Assembly (NCBI GenBank): GCA_963921425.1
Contig: OY992838.1
Span: forward strand, 4,650,001-4,714,000
Direction: 5' to 3'
From: Dryas octopetala
Lineage: Eukaryota > Streptophyta > Magnoliopsida > Rosales > Rosaceae
DNA length: 64,000 nt
The position numbers were made by a program, and so were the translations under genes. The notes under the pieces were generated by a model, which did no database searches, had not been told where the DNA came from, and worked only from the letters and a program-made list of their open reading frames with translations. Shown in pieces: positions 1 through 11,319 of this stretch (its first letter is position 1; the number at the start of each line of letters is the position of its first letter).

Positions 1-366
1 AACCCTCCCAATTGACCACGTGTTTCGATATTTCAATACTACTACGATGTCTAAAATCGTCAACTTAATTAGCGGAACCAAGCAGAGTTAGCTCCGTTCT
101 CTTCTTAACCCCAAAAATACAGAACAAGAAAAGCCGAAACCGCATGGATATCCTTCGATTTTGGTCCACTGTCCGAGTCTAATCCATCCGTTCACGTCTC
201 AGATTTTCACGGTAGGTCAATTCCTCCTCCTTCTCCTCACGTAATCCCTAGGCTCTGGATATTGATCGTTAAAATTCCTCAGCTTCTCAGTCTTAGGGTT
301 TCCAAACATTTGGGGATTCATCATCTCCGTATCGATTAGGGTTGGAACCAATCGTTGAAATTCACA
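1..366 (+). promoter_or_regulatory. Upstream region and probable 5' UTR of the COQ10 gene
   Basis: No other gene is visible here. The stretch runs directly into the COQ10 start codon at 367. Its last 150 bases are CT-rich with several 'cctcctccttctcctc'-like runs, as is common in plant leaders. I see no clear TATA box. A leader intron is possible but I cannot place it. Confidence 0.4.
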
Positions 367-3154
367 ATGCCGCCGTTCTGGTCGAGCACGACCTCGAAGG
401 CGGTGGGTGCTTTACTGTCGCGTAGAAATGGTATTAGGCATCTGCTTCAGTCCGGAAGGAAATTCGATCGGATTCGATGCCTTAGTAGCATTGCCGGCAT
501 AGAGACCCCATCGGTCCCCAAATTAATAGGCGATTCCCGCCTGGATTATAGCTATACGCCACGAATTTTGTCAAATGCTAATACTTTTCAAAGGAGGCAA
601 TTTCTCGGCTGTGGTGACGGCGAAGAGGGCGGTGTTTTATCCAAAGTTTATGAGGAGAAGCGCGTCTTGGGGTAATTTTTCTTCATTTTGACTTTTTTTG
701 GGTTTTCAGATTATTGACAAGTTCAGCTACTTAATGCTTTTACTTAATTTTTTGCTGCAAACCGTGGAAATTTCCTTCTTCCAAAAACAAGTTATCTAGC
801 TTGTTATGCATTAGATATGGATGCAGGAATAATGTAGTTAATTTTTTGCATGAAGGAAGTCATTTTATGGGTTACTCTTTATGCAAATCGCGGGCATTAA
901 CCTGCAAAATGAATTCATACTTCATTTTGCATATTTGGCCCAATCACATTGGGAACTGTACTATTCTGTCATGTTCTTCTTGTTTGATGTTTCCACATAC
1001 GTCTTGTGATATTAGACTACTTGGCATTGCCTTACTTCAGGAGCTAATTTCCTTACCAGGCATGGGAAATCGTGTCTTGAATGCCGTATTTCATTTTTGC
1101 ATTATTTTCTATCTTTACTCCTTTTGATTACTCCTGAGAGAAAGCATGGGCTGATGTGCTATTGGCTTCTAGGTATTCTCCAGAGCAGTTATATGATGTG
1201 GTTGCCGCTGTAGACTTGTATCATGGTTTTGTCCCCTGGTGTCAGCGGTCTGAGATAGTTAGAACCTATCCGGATGGATCTTTTGATGCTGAGCTGGAGA
1301 TTGGTTTTAAATTTCTTGTTGAAAGTTACGTGTCCCATGTTGAATTAGACAGACCAAAGCGCATAAAGGCAATAATTTTCCTTCAAGCTTCGTATGATTC
1401 TTTCTATAAGTTTTCTTTACCATTGGTTTGTTTACTTTTCTGCTTGCTGACAGATACTTATTTATATTGTGACGGTTCCCAAGTGATATATTTTGATTTT
1501 TTAACTGTGAACAAAATACCTGCAACTTATAAGTGTATGTGAACAAAAACCAGAGCATATCTGGACACTTGGTGTTTGGCGCTGCCTATGTGTGAGAGAC
1601 ATCAGGTTTCTCTGATGATTCTTAGGATTTCCTTTGGATTGGCTTGGGTTTTAATTTTCTCTTCGAGTTTGAGAATAAGAATTACAGGAGAAGACTGAAA
1701 CATTAGGACAAAATAAATTAATTTATATTATATTGCTATACAACATAGGGGCTTGGAAACATTATGGTTTTTGCAGTTTTGATTTGTGAGAAAAGAAGAC
1801 CATGTACCTACTCACACACTTGAAGTTTTAAAGTTCACCAGTAACATGGCATGCTAATGGATATTGTGCTGAAGAAGTGACATGGCCTGTTCCAGCTTTT
1901 GTATGCTTATTGGGATAGAAATTTTGATTGAAGTTTCCTAAAAGTAACTTTTAATCCTCAGTTTGAACCTTGATAAATAAGAGCAATATTATGTTGCTGC
2001 TGCTGGTTAAACTAAAAAAATCCTCAGTACTGCCACTTTTGTGAGTCAATGGGTGGCCTAACATAGATTTTCACTAGTCTCTTGGTCTCATTTTTCTCTT
2101 TTGGCCTGATCTCTTGGTCTAGTTTGGTTATGTGATTTTTCTAACTAGACCCTTTTTAAGTGGTTATTGATTTTATTATCATGTATATGTTTTTTTAGAG
2201 CGTTAGTTTTGCTTTTCAGAATTGCTGTTTATAATAATATTCATTTCTGTTTTACGTTTAGACCACTGTGTCAGATAGTTCCCTTTTCGATCATCTAATA
2301 AACATCTGGGAATTCAATCCGGGACCAGTTCCAGGAGCTTGCAACCTTTATTTCTTGGTGGATTTTAAGTTCAACTCGCCACTTTATCGACAGGTAAGGT
2401 CCTTTGTACAAAATTTTAAATTTGTTTTGGAATTTTTTCTTATTGCTAATTTGTATAGCTTATTCAGGACGTTTTACTTCAAACTTAATTTGATTTGGAA
2501 AATTTAAGCATGTCAAACATGTTGACCAAAGATTGAAGTCTATTGGGCTGATCCAATAGTCACATCCAGCCATGAAACCTACTAAGTTGCTCTTGCTTTG
2601 TTTTGCCTGCATGATCCTCTTGAGATGCATAACATATAGAGTTGAATTTCTTGAGTCAGTTCACCTAGATCCTTGCATATGCTTTCTTTACAAACCGTAC
2701 GAAGTGGTAGGTTTTACTCAAGTGTGTAGGTTCTAAGCCAACTGAATGACGATCATACTGCACATTTCCATTTGACTGGTTGACTCAATTCTCTTGGCAT
2801 TATCGTTTTTCATTCACGAGATGGGACCTCATTTGCGTCTGTTATGTATTATTTTGTTTCAAGTCTCGTTTTAAGTTACTGTTACTGTTGAGGATTTTAA
2901 GATTTATTGTTTTATACTGCACATATTAGGTATCTTGAAACCTTCATGGTCTGAAATTTGGAGATTGGAATTTTTAATCATGATGAACTGCAGATTGAAG
3001 CATTGTGATGTTGCAATGATTTTTGTGGCAGGTGGCATCCGTGTTCTTTAAGGAGGTGGTCTCTAAGCTTGTTGGTTCATTTAATGAGCGGTGCCGTTTG
3101 ATATATGGACCAGGGGTTCCTATTCTTGAAAACACATATGGACAAAGGGCGTAA
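367..3154 (+). CDS. COQ10: Coenzyme Q-binding protein COQ10 homologue, START domain, mitochondrial
   Basis: Four exons: 367-671, 1173-1368, 2262-2393 and 3032-3154, giving 251 residues. The family binds ubiquinone or its precursors and supports Q biosynthesis and respiration at the inner mitochondrial membrane. The N-terminus (about 1-90) is Arg/Ser-rich and acidic-poor, like a mitochondrial presequence. The START/polyketide-cyclase-like domain begins near YSPEQLYDVVAAVD and includes FVPWCQRS, YPDGSFDAELEIGF and FLVDFKFNSPLYRQ. The length matches the roughly 250-residue plant proteins as I remember them. I chose ATG 367 because it opens the frame that continues through all exons; the frame further upstream has no ATG. 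Intron 2 (1369-2261) begins with GC (AAAG|GCAATA), and the GC site is the only nearby border that keeps the conserved RIKTTVSDS junction in frame. Introns 1 and 3 are GT-AG. Confidence 0.92.
1369..2261 (+). other. GC-AG intron in COQ10
   Basis: The exon ends in AAAG, followed by GCAATA instead of GT. The acceptor is TTTACGTTTAG at 2251-2261. The next GT downstream (in CTTCGTATG) would shift the frame. Plant GC donors usually carry a strong AG|GCAA context, and this one does. Confidence 0.75.
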
Positions 3155-4065
3155 ATCATTTTTTTCATAACCAGAGACAAGGTGTCGAATGATGAGCTTT
3201 GCGGAGGGACCAAGAGGGGCCATGACACTTGCAAACTTTTGAAAAAGAATATCAGTCGTAGAATACCAATGTGTTGTGCATGTGTTTTACTTGGAAATAC
3301 ATTTTTTTCTTCTCCTCTCTTCTATTCTTCTCATAAACATTACAGTCAAATCTAATGTCACCTAACTCAAATCTCACAATATCATTTGGATACTTCATCT
3401 TTATGGTTATAGATAATACAAAGTTTTTTTATTATTATTGTTAAGAGTGGGTTTATTTAAACCCAATTATTTTGTATCTTATTTTTTGCCCAACTTCTTT
3501 TATGTAATTTCTTATTCCCACATTTATATTTGCAAAAAACTGCAACAAGTGGTGATTTATTATTATAATTTCTTCCTAGCCAAAAAAAAATCTTGTTATT
3601 TCTTTTGCTTTAAGAACCTGACCTCTTCAAAGCCCAATTTCTCATTAAAAAAATGACCTTTAACCTAAATACTTTGACAAAAAAAAAAACCTAAATACCA
3701 ATGTAATATAATCAGCTAATGAACAATTAAACATTTGTTAAAAAAAATAATCAAGTATACAATTAAATCAAACAAGAAAACCAAAACTGTAACTAGTGAA
3801 TTCAATCAAATAATCAAGTATGAAATTAAATCAAACAAGAAATCAATATTTAAGAATGAAATTAAATCAAACAAGAAAATCAATATTTAAGAATTGGATA
3901 TCATACAAAAGATCGATTCTAACAATAGGTTATGATGATTAATGCAACAAATGTGTAAAATCTAATATTTCAACAATAATTTATTAACATACTTATAATA
4001 AATATACTCTAATTGTAGATATCTAGATGAATAAAAATGATCATTCGCTTATCATAAACCGAAAA
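3155..4065. other. Intergenic, AT-rich, with a short tandem repeat and a micro-insertion
   Basis: No gene is seen. Bases 3765-3897 contain three imperfect copies of a unit including 'attaaatcaaacaagaaa' and 'tcaatatttaagaat'. A 15-bp poly(A) insertion at 3673-3687 is flanked by 11-bp direct repeats (listed separately). The first part is the 3' UTR of COQ10. Confidence 0.5.
3673..3687 (+). mobile_element. Poly(A) micro-insertion with 11-bp target duplication
   Basis: The insert TTTGACAAAAAAAAA lies between two copies of AACCTAAATAC (3662-3672 and 3688-3698). It belongs with the similar small insertions at 17546, 33797, 45944, 49661, 49899 and 50769. Extreme 5' truncation of a poly(A) retroelement or break repair with filler could each explain it. 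Confidence 0.5.
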
Positions 4066-4069
4066 ATTT

Positions 4070-4390
4070 CACGCTCACCTAACCACCTAGCAATCATATA
4101 TAGAGCGGGGAATTCAATCATCGGGACCGTCTATTTCTTAGGTCCCTTCTTAAAGGTCGTCCCTGTAAAAAATCAGTCAAATCCGTAATTGTTTGGTCAT
4201 CCAACTGTGCAAACAAATACAGTCTGTTAGATAAAAGGATAAATGATGTTGATAGTAATATACTGTCTAAAAAGTTTCTGATTTGACTAATTTTTTTTAA
4301 GGGTAATTTTTGAATGATGTCCTAAAATATGAACGGTTCCGATTATTAAAATTTGTTGCTGGGTGATTAGGTGAGTGAGTGATTATTATA
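4070..4390. repeat. Foldback (long inverted repeat) element, diverged
   Basis: The left end (CACGCTCACCTAACCACC, then CTAGCAA) is mirrored by the right end (TTGCTGGGTGATTAGGTGAG and following bases). Inner arms also pair: GGACCGTCTA with GAACGGTTCC, and AAAAAATCAGTCAAATC with GATTTGACTAATTTTTT. The middle (about 4215-4270) is unpaired. No coding capacity is seen. A cleaner element of similar design lies at 60882-61254. Confidence 0.6.
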
Positions 4391-4960
4391 ATTGTCTAAA
4401 TGAATTTACAAAATTCTGATGAATATATTTTAGGGTGTAGTCTCATCCAAATGATGTGCAACATCATTCTTACTAATTATATAAGAAATTAATATATGCA
4501 TACAGCACACAATTTGACAATTCCATACTAATAAAATGAGTTTTTTTTTTTTTTTTTTTTTTTTCTAAAATAACTTTTAGACACTATTGAGATCTCGGTG
4601 AGAATTAAATAGTTATGTTTGGCCTCCCGAAGTGCAAAATCATGTCTAGGCCCCTGTAGACAAGGGTATGATTGTTAATTATTTTTTCTATAACCAGAAA
4701 AGTGTCGAAAGAGCCTCTGCGGGATGCAGTCAAACTATAATTGAAATCAAATTAACTGTCCCTCATTCCCTTTAGAGTCTATTAATATATAGGTACTGAC
4801 ATCTAATTTTATTAACCAAAACTACCTAAAGCCTTATTCTTCATTTGCGGGCCAACTACCACAAACTCATTCTTCATTTGCGGACACCAAAAATATAACA
4901 TACAGACATCTTCCAAAAATACCAGCATCAACGCATCACTAAAAAACAGAAACAGAAACT
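4391..4960. other. Intergenic, poly(T) run and short direct repeat
   Basis: No gene is seen. A run of about 24 T lies near 4541-4564. The phrase 'attcttcatttgcgg' occurs twice (about 4836 and 4869). Confidence 0.5.
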
Positions 4961-4974
4961 GCGAGTCCGCAACT

Positions 4975-5205
4975 CTAATAAACTGCAGTTTCTGCAGTTT
5001 CAGTTCACTTATAGTTCTAGAGGTTCTGCAGTTTCTGCAGTTTCAGTTCACTTATAGTTCTAGAAACTGCAGAACGCTGCAGTTTCAGTTCACTTGCAAT
5101 TCCATAAACTGCAAGTGAACTGAAACTGCAGTTTATGGAATTGCAAGTGAACTGAAACTGCAAGTGAACTGAAACTGCAGTTTCAGAAACTGCAAGTGAA
5201 CTAAA
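4975..5205. repeat. Nested direct and inverted repeats built on 'ctgcagtttcagttcactt'
   Basis: The segment is several direct copies of one motif followed by the same motif in reverse complement. The best hairpin has perfect 35-bp arms at 5078-5112 and 5128-5162 with a 15-bp loop. PstI-like CTGCAG sextets recur. No reading frame here looks real. Confidence 0.8.
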
Positions 5206-5640
5206 CAAAAAAAAATCAAGAACCTACTACTGATGTAGAGGTTGGGATTTGGGAGGAGTTGAAGATGTGAAAGTTGGGATTTGGGAGGAGCTGAAGATGT
5301 GGAGGAAGAAAGGAGGGGCTGGGTTTTGGTGGGTTTCGACGGCAGGGGGCGATGGTAGGGGGCGAAAGCAGGGAGAGAAAGAGAGAGAGAGAGAGGGTGG
5401 GCTGGTGGTCAACGCAGGTGGGGGATGGAGTTACTGATGGAGGAAATGAGAGAAAGGAAGAAGAAAAAAAAAAAGAAAGAGAAAGGAGAAGGAAAAAAAA
5501 GAAAAGAAAGAGAAACGGAGGAGAAAGAAGAGAGAATGAGATCAGGGTGGGTAGTGAGAAGTATGGGTTGAGTGCATTGATAATATGGAGAGAGAAATCA
5601 AATGCAGTGACCTAATTCTTAATAAAGTGGCCCAATTGTT
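5206..5640. repeat. Purine-rich low-complexity block
   Basis: A 33-bp phrase (ttgggatttgggaggag and following bases) is duplicated at about 5242-5300, then comes a long GA-rich tract (about 5370-5540). Reading frames exist on both strands but are strongly biased by composition. In style it resembles the CT-rich part of the element at 23918-26907, but no terminal repeats could be found. Confidence 0.45.
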
Positions 5641-7941
5641 ACATTTTAATGATCATGGTATTACAAATTAAAAACAATAACTAGTATGTAGCTTAGGGTA
5701 ATTAATTCTTCCCTTTAAGTTGATTTTGTTCTATAATCTATATATATATATATATATATATGTTGCCCAGATACTCTAATTGATGTTTTGATGATTATAT
5801 ATTATTACTAAAGCCACATGGCCGTAGAGGATTTCTTCTTGTATTATCTCAATTTAACTTTATATGGATCATTTCAATGTTTGATGCTTGCAACATGTAC
5901 TCAATTAAATGTAAGTGTAACATTACAGCAATACCTCTATCTCTATATAATCTTTTCTTGCAAGATGTACGTTTTACCATCAGCTTAATGGCTTGTCCGG
6001 GGAAATGAAATATTTGTCCTCTTAAAATATCTGCCATACTATGCATTTGGTAAAAATAGATGTGAAAAAACTATTATTTTTTTGGATGAATTTTCAGTTC
6101 AATGGGATTTACATTTGCATTACTTAAAAACGCGTTTCTATTGAAGATGTTATCTGGAATGTGCTTGGTTGGGGTTTTATCTGGTCATGAATTTCTGGTA
6201 TGTGCATCTCATGATGAAATTCATTTTGTTCTCCAGCTAACTAAGGAATATTATGTTAAAGTTACCGAGTCAAAAGAATTATTAAGAGAAAAAAATAAAA
6301 AATACAGAACCAGAAGGTTATAAGCGTAAAGGAGATGGTGGTCGCAAAAGAGAAAATGAAAGGCAAAGGCTAAAAAAGGGACGGTACGTGGCCATACAGA
6401 GAACAATAATATTGTTAAACTGCTAAATTCTTTTATCAAATAATGTAATATCATGCATGTCAGTATCTTATTTATAAAGATCACCAATACACTATATGCT
6501 ATGATTGCTATCGAGACCGTGAATCATTGTCATGAATGACGTGAAGAAGCATTCCTAATATATAGAGCCATACCCATATCATGATCACTATATATATAGA
6601 ACCATCCATGAAGAAAACAGAGAGAGAACCCTAATGATTAATTTGGAGATATGAGGCAATCGATGGATGGGATGGTCTAATTAAGAAATCGATCTGGATA
6701 TTCTCATGACCGACGTTGGTCCTATTTTGTCTGGTTGGAACACACTGAGATATGGGGACCAACATTAATGGTTAAAATAATTATGGAAGAAATTTGGTGT
6801 GATATATGAAACATTGAGCTTGAGCCCCCACTTTGACCAGGTGGCTTTATATGAATGAATAATAGTGGGGGCAGTGAGAGTTGTCACGGTCTATTAAAGA
6901 TTAGTAGTGCAGATTCCCTGATACCTCGAAAATTAACCCAATAATTCATGCATGATGCATGCACTTCTTCAGATTCGCCAGCTGGAATTGTGATGTGGCA
7001 GGTCGAAGCTTTGGTTGGGCCCCATTAGGATCCTCTTGTAATTGGCTCAAGGATTGATGATTGGAGATTGGGTTATGAGGCTGACTGGCTCAACCACAAA
7101 ATTCTATTGGACTACATGGACATGAACAACAGCTGGCTAGCTATATATAAAGAATATATTTTATCTTTCGATCCCCGATAGATTGATATTTGATGTGCTT
7201 CAGAGGCCACGATCCGCCGTATATTTAATTGTTACAAAATTAAAGCTAGCACTAATCAATGGCCCAACTTTTTCTTTTCTATCTATCAATATCCCTTTTC
7301 TTTTTCACTCTCGATCTTGGCAATTTCAATTGGTTTTCGGTGACGGAGATTGGATTCAATTCTTGCCAAAAGGTGCTAGAGAAGTGGGAAACATTTGGCT
7401 GCTTGCTTGGCTAATCATTATGATTATGTTCATTGTATTAGGCTGCTTGTAGTTTTAAACATCAGTACGAAACGTATAGCAGCTGGCTGGCACATACATC
7501 ATTATAACGAGGAGATTTGAATACTCCTAGCTAGGGAGCATGAAGGAATTGACAAGCATTAGGGTTTTGCAAGTCGATCTTCGTCTTCGTCTTCCGTCAT
7601 CATTCGTACATCAGACAATGTCAAATTCACAACTTATCCTAATCCTAACTGTTTCGGAAATTAATCTCAAAAATTTCTAATGTCACATTATGTTGCTCAC
7701 ATATGTGCAATAATAAATACACAGAAGTACATGCTGCAGATGCTATGAATCTTAAATTTTGTTGCTAATTAATGATCCATGCATGCACTCAGTGCTGACT
7801 GCGCCTGCATTGTAATTTTAAAGAGGATTGAAGATAGGGTTGCCGACTTGTGCTGCAGGATAAAAGATATGTATATTGATAAGCAAAATGGGAAAGATAC
7901 ATGTAACGTAAAGCTAAAGTAGCTAGTCAAAAAGAGAAATG
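5641..7941. other. Intergenic, no supported gene
   Basis: The stretch is AT-rich with a (TA)n tract near 5741-5762. Short open frames at 6102-6323 and 7183-7452 do not match any family I recognise and lack splice support. I see nothing else that can be defended. Confidence 0.5.
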
Positions 7942-7946
7942 CAAGG

Positions 7947-8959
7947 TGTTTGTGGATAAATTCACATGGATTCAACAACCAACCATACACTTCCACGTGG
8001 CTTGACAAATCTCATTTGACATTTTGACCTCTCAGCAGTTGACTTGGTCAAACCCACCATCCACATCACCATTCCAATTCGGCAATGCATGACATCAGAT
8101 TCAACACCACTGCTCATTTCATACCACCTAGTCCGAACCAAGCTCATCTTGATTGATATTTATCGTTGACTTGAAAGACCGTTCTTGAGCATCAGGAGCT
8201 CGGCTCGGACTGACATACTGTTCCACCAATCTGATCTCCCTAAGACCATTTCACACTTGAGAGGATTGATGGTTACATGTTCAGCTCGGCTCGGTCTCTT
8301 CGCTCCATCGTTGTTTTAGAAGCTCCAGCTATTGTGAACTACCACACTTAAGTGCATTTGGTGTGACATGCTATATAGCCTGGAAACCTAGCTCCAGTTG
8401 TGACTATTATGGTATCTCATCATACCAAGTCATGCTTGCATTCAATGTAGCATAGAATGCAAAAGGGACTTGGTAGTTGTGCATGTTACTGTTCCAAGTC
8501 AATGATGTGGCCTCTTCTCTAACGTTTATCCTCATGCAGATAACTTAACCCTTACTTTTCATTGTCTATATAAGCCACCTTAATTATATGCATGAAAGAG
8601 GGGTTCACAAAAACCTAAACAAAGACACATGCACCTACTTGAAAGAATAACTCAGAACATATTTCCTTGTTCTTCTATATCCTCTCAAGTTCATCATTTA
8701 TTCTTGCTTGTTCCTGTTTAAATACCTTGACATATATTTCATTGATTTTATCATCGAAGTGTAGTTGGCTGGTACCATACTGATGTTACTTTCTTTGATC
8801 TTTGTTCATGCAAGAAGACATCATCAAAGCCAACCAGCAACTCAGCAAGCTTTGTTCACTACAAGTCATCCTAATCACTTTCCAATAGGGCTTACTCATC
8901 AATGTACCAGCTCATCAACTTTAAGTTGTTGCATCATCGAACAAATATTTGCATCAACA
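7947..8959. mobile_element. Solo LTR, 1013 bp, 5-bp target duplication
   Basis: It begins TGTTTGTGGATAAA and ends GCATCAACA, so it has the TG...CA termini of an LTR. The direct repeat CAAGG flanks it exactly (7942-7946 and 8960-8964). A TATA box (TATATAAG) at 8567-8574 is the likely LTR promoter. No internal region, PBS or polypurine tract adjoins either side, so this is the product of LTR-LTR recombination. It shares both ends, the TATA region and the final 200 bases with the solo LTR at 56883-57939. The superfamily cannot be told from the LTR alone. Confidence 0.88.
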
Positions 8960-8964
8960 CAAGG

Positions 8965-9360
8965 TTCTGCAGATTTAGTTACTCGGTGATTTATGATCAA
9001 ATCTTTTTCCTCTTGTACGTACAAGTGCCATGCATTCTTTAATTGATATCAATTAAAGACACAATAATCATTATTAAATTTATAATACACAATTAAAATT
9101 AAAAGTCAAGTTTTTACAAAAAAAATAAAAAAATAAAAAAAATAAAAGTTAAGTAAATACAATCATGCAATTAAAACAAGCAGAGGATCGGTTTGAAATT
9201 CTGATCGAATTCCTCCGTGTACACACTATCACCGCACTCACTGTCTTTCTAGCTGCAGGCAGGCATGCATGCATACGTTGCAAGCCGGCCAAGATCGAAT
9301 TAAGTGACCGAATACTGACGTCAGAGAAAATATATAATGATGATGATGATGATCCGATCC

Positions 9361-9403
<43 letters not shown>

Positions 9404-10460
9404 ATCTAGAATCTAGCTAGCTTCATCATCTTTATTTTATTTTATTTACATACTTTCTTGATCTGCAATGCATGCGCGCTTTGCATGCGATGCATGGACC
9501 AATCTATAGTCGATATATATCTATAGCCCCAACTTTTAACTGCTAGCTCATGATACACCATAATGCCTGCTATGAATTTCAGGACTAGCTAAGATCTCCC
9601 TCTATATTTTTCTTCAGCCTTACTGTGGACACGACTCAAACATTACCATGTGGATGGGAAATGAGGCTCGATTGTGTCCAAAAATTGAAACAAACAATTA
9701 ACTTATTCCTTTTTATGGTACTAATTAATTGAAAGGAGTTTTTTTTTTTATTAATAAACTTGTCTCTATGAGTTTTAAACTTATAACGTATTCTACTAAA
9801 TCAAATGATAATTTGCATGAATTGAAAGAAATTAATACTCTTTTTTAATTTTTAGCGGACAGGGAGTTAATATTCATAATCAACTAGTAAATAGTTGTTT
9901 GTATTATTGTTTTCTTTGCTGACCAAAGACAGGGGTGGGGTGGAGGTGTCAATCCCAAAGAACAACTTCGTTGTTACTGTTTCTCCTTTTAACAATATAT
10001 GAGTTATATTCTTGTAAACTTGTGAAGATTTGAGTCATGTAATAAAAAATTAATTGATAATTAAAGAGACCTAAAATCTTATATATATATACACATATTG
10101 TGGTGTAAGACTTGAAGTATTCGATATAGGATTATACTCTTAACATATTACAACACTTACAAATAAACATATATACCTAAATTTTTGGGGTGACTGTAAC
10201 ATTGTACATATGCTATTATTAATTCACTTATGTTACAATATTTATTAATAATATATCCTAAAAGTATAAATTCGTCGTCCATCTATGTTATAACACGTGA
10301 ATTTAGTTACACAACGTTAAAATGTTACAATAATACTAAAAACTTTCTCCTTCTTCATGTGTCGTTTCTTATTTAATTAAGATCCTCATTTTGATCCCAA
10401 CGACACATCCATGCACGAGAAATTATTGTATGTGATCATATAACATCATACATGTGGCTA
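8965..10460. other. Intergenic with (AT)n microsatellite
   Basis: No gene is seen. A pure (AT)n tract occupies about 9362-9401. At 9105-9162 an A-rich stretch is bounded by 'taaaagtcaag' and 'taaaagttaag', possibly another old poly(A) insertion. Confidence 0.5.
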
Positions 10461-10655
10461 TGTGACCAATCCAAAACTCTTATAAGCCACCATGCAAGAT
10501 TATACTTCTCTAATGTATGACAACACTCCACATTCCCATACGCTCTCGCACGCATGGAGTCACTTAAGCTAAATACATGGACAACTCATATTGGGTGACG
10601 TAGAGCACGTGTGGCCACTCGGTCTTATACACGTGGGTGAACCTGCTTTGATACA
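10461..10655 (-). mobile_element. TRIM retrotransposon remnant
   Basis: The stretch parallels the TRIM elements at 15040-15699: 'cttataagccac', then 'ggagtcacttaagc', 'acatggacaactcatattgggtgacg', 'gagcacgtgtggcc' and a degenerate primer-binding site complement ending 'ctgctttgataca'. It is a broken, older copy in the same orientation. Confidence 0.65.
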
Positions 10656-10674
10656 TAGATTAGATAACACCACA

Positions 10675-11316
10675 CAGTGGTGGAGCCAGGAAAACATACC
10701 TATGGGGGCACCATAGTTTCTTTATTGAGGCATTTCCCCTTTAGTATTGCACAACTAATTTCAACTTGCTTCAAAACCTTTTAATCAAAATATATAGAAA
10801 ATAGTTTAATTTAAATAGAAGTTGTTGCCTTTTAATCAACAAGAAAGAAACTTATATAATATTACAACAGAGAAATATAATACAGACAAAAATATAGAGT
10901 TTTATATATATGTCCTTGTAAATCAATTCACTTTTCATTTCATTACAATATGTCAAAAGTCAGGAGCACAAAATTATCTAGCATCACTACTATATGTTAG
11001 CGGACCACAAAAATTTCAGTACTACAAAATAGGAGAGACAGAGTAGAGCTTGCTGTCCATGGAGAATAGGAGAAGACGCGAGAGGAATTAGATGAAGAGT
11101 ATAAAGAGTGAAAAGTGAATCTTCTAAAAAAGGAAAGTAGCAAAAAAAAAAAAAAGGAAAGCACGTGTGTGAATCTGTGAGACCTTAAGTCAAAACTGAT
11201 ATTTTAAGAGTCTTTTAGTTAAAAAACCATGAAATCAATATGTCATGTCTTTTTTCCCAAAAATTGAGTGGGGCCCATGTCCCCCCTAGTCCTCACGTGG
11301 CTCAGCCCACCCCATA
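10675..11316. mobile_element. hAT-like non-autonomous element, low confidence
   Basis: The left end CAGTGGTGGAGCCAGG resembles the CAGTGGCGGAGCCAG termini of plant hAT MITEs. The right end contains a partial inverse (CACGTGGCTCAGCCCACC). No clear 8-bp duplication was found, so the limits are uncertain. The interior is AT-rich without a transposase. It abuts the TRIM remnant on its left. Confidence 0.4.
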
Positions 11317-11319
11317 ACA

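Noticed and set aside
4975-5205. A CRISPR-like array, suggested by regular short repeats
   Set aside because: The genome is plant, there are no unique spacers, and the repeat inverts halfway.
5249-5615. Glu/Lys/Gly-rich frames in the purine-rich block
   Set aside because: Composition alone keeps the frame open, and both strands are open. There is no start context or homologue.
6102-6323. A 73-residue open frame that looked like a possible gene fragment
   Set aside because: I could not align it to any family by eye; the flanks contain no matching exons.
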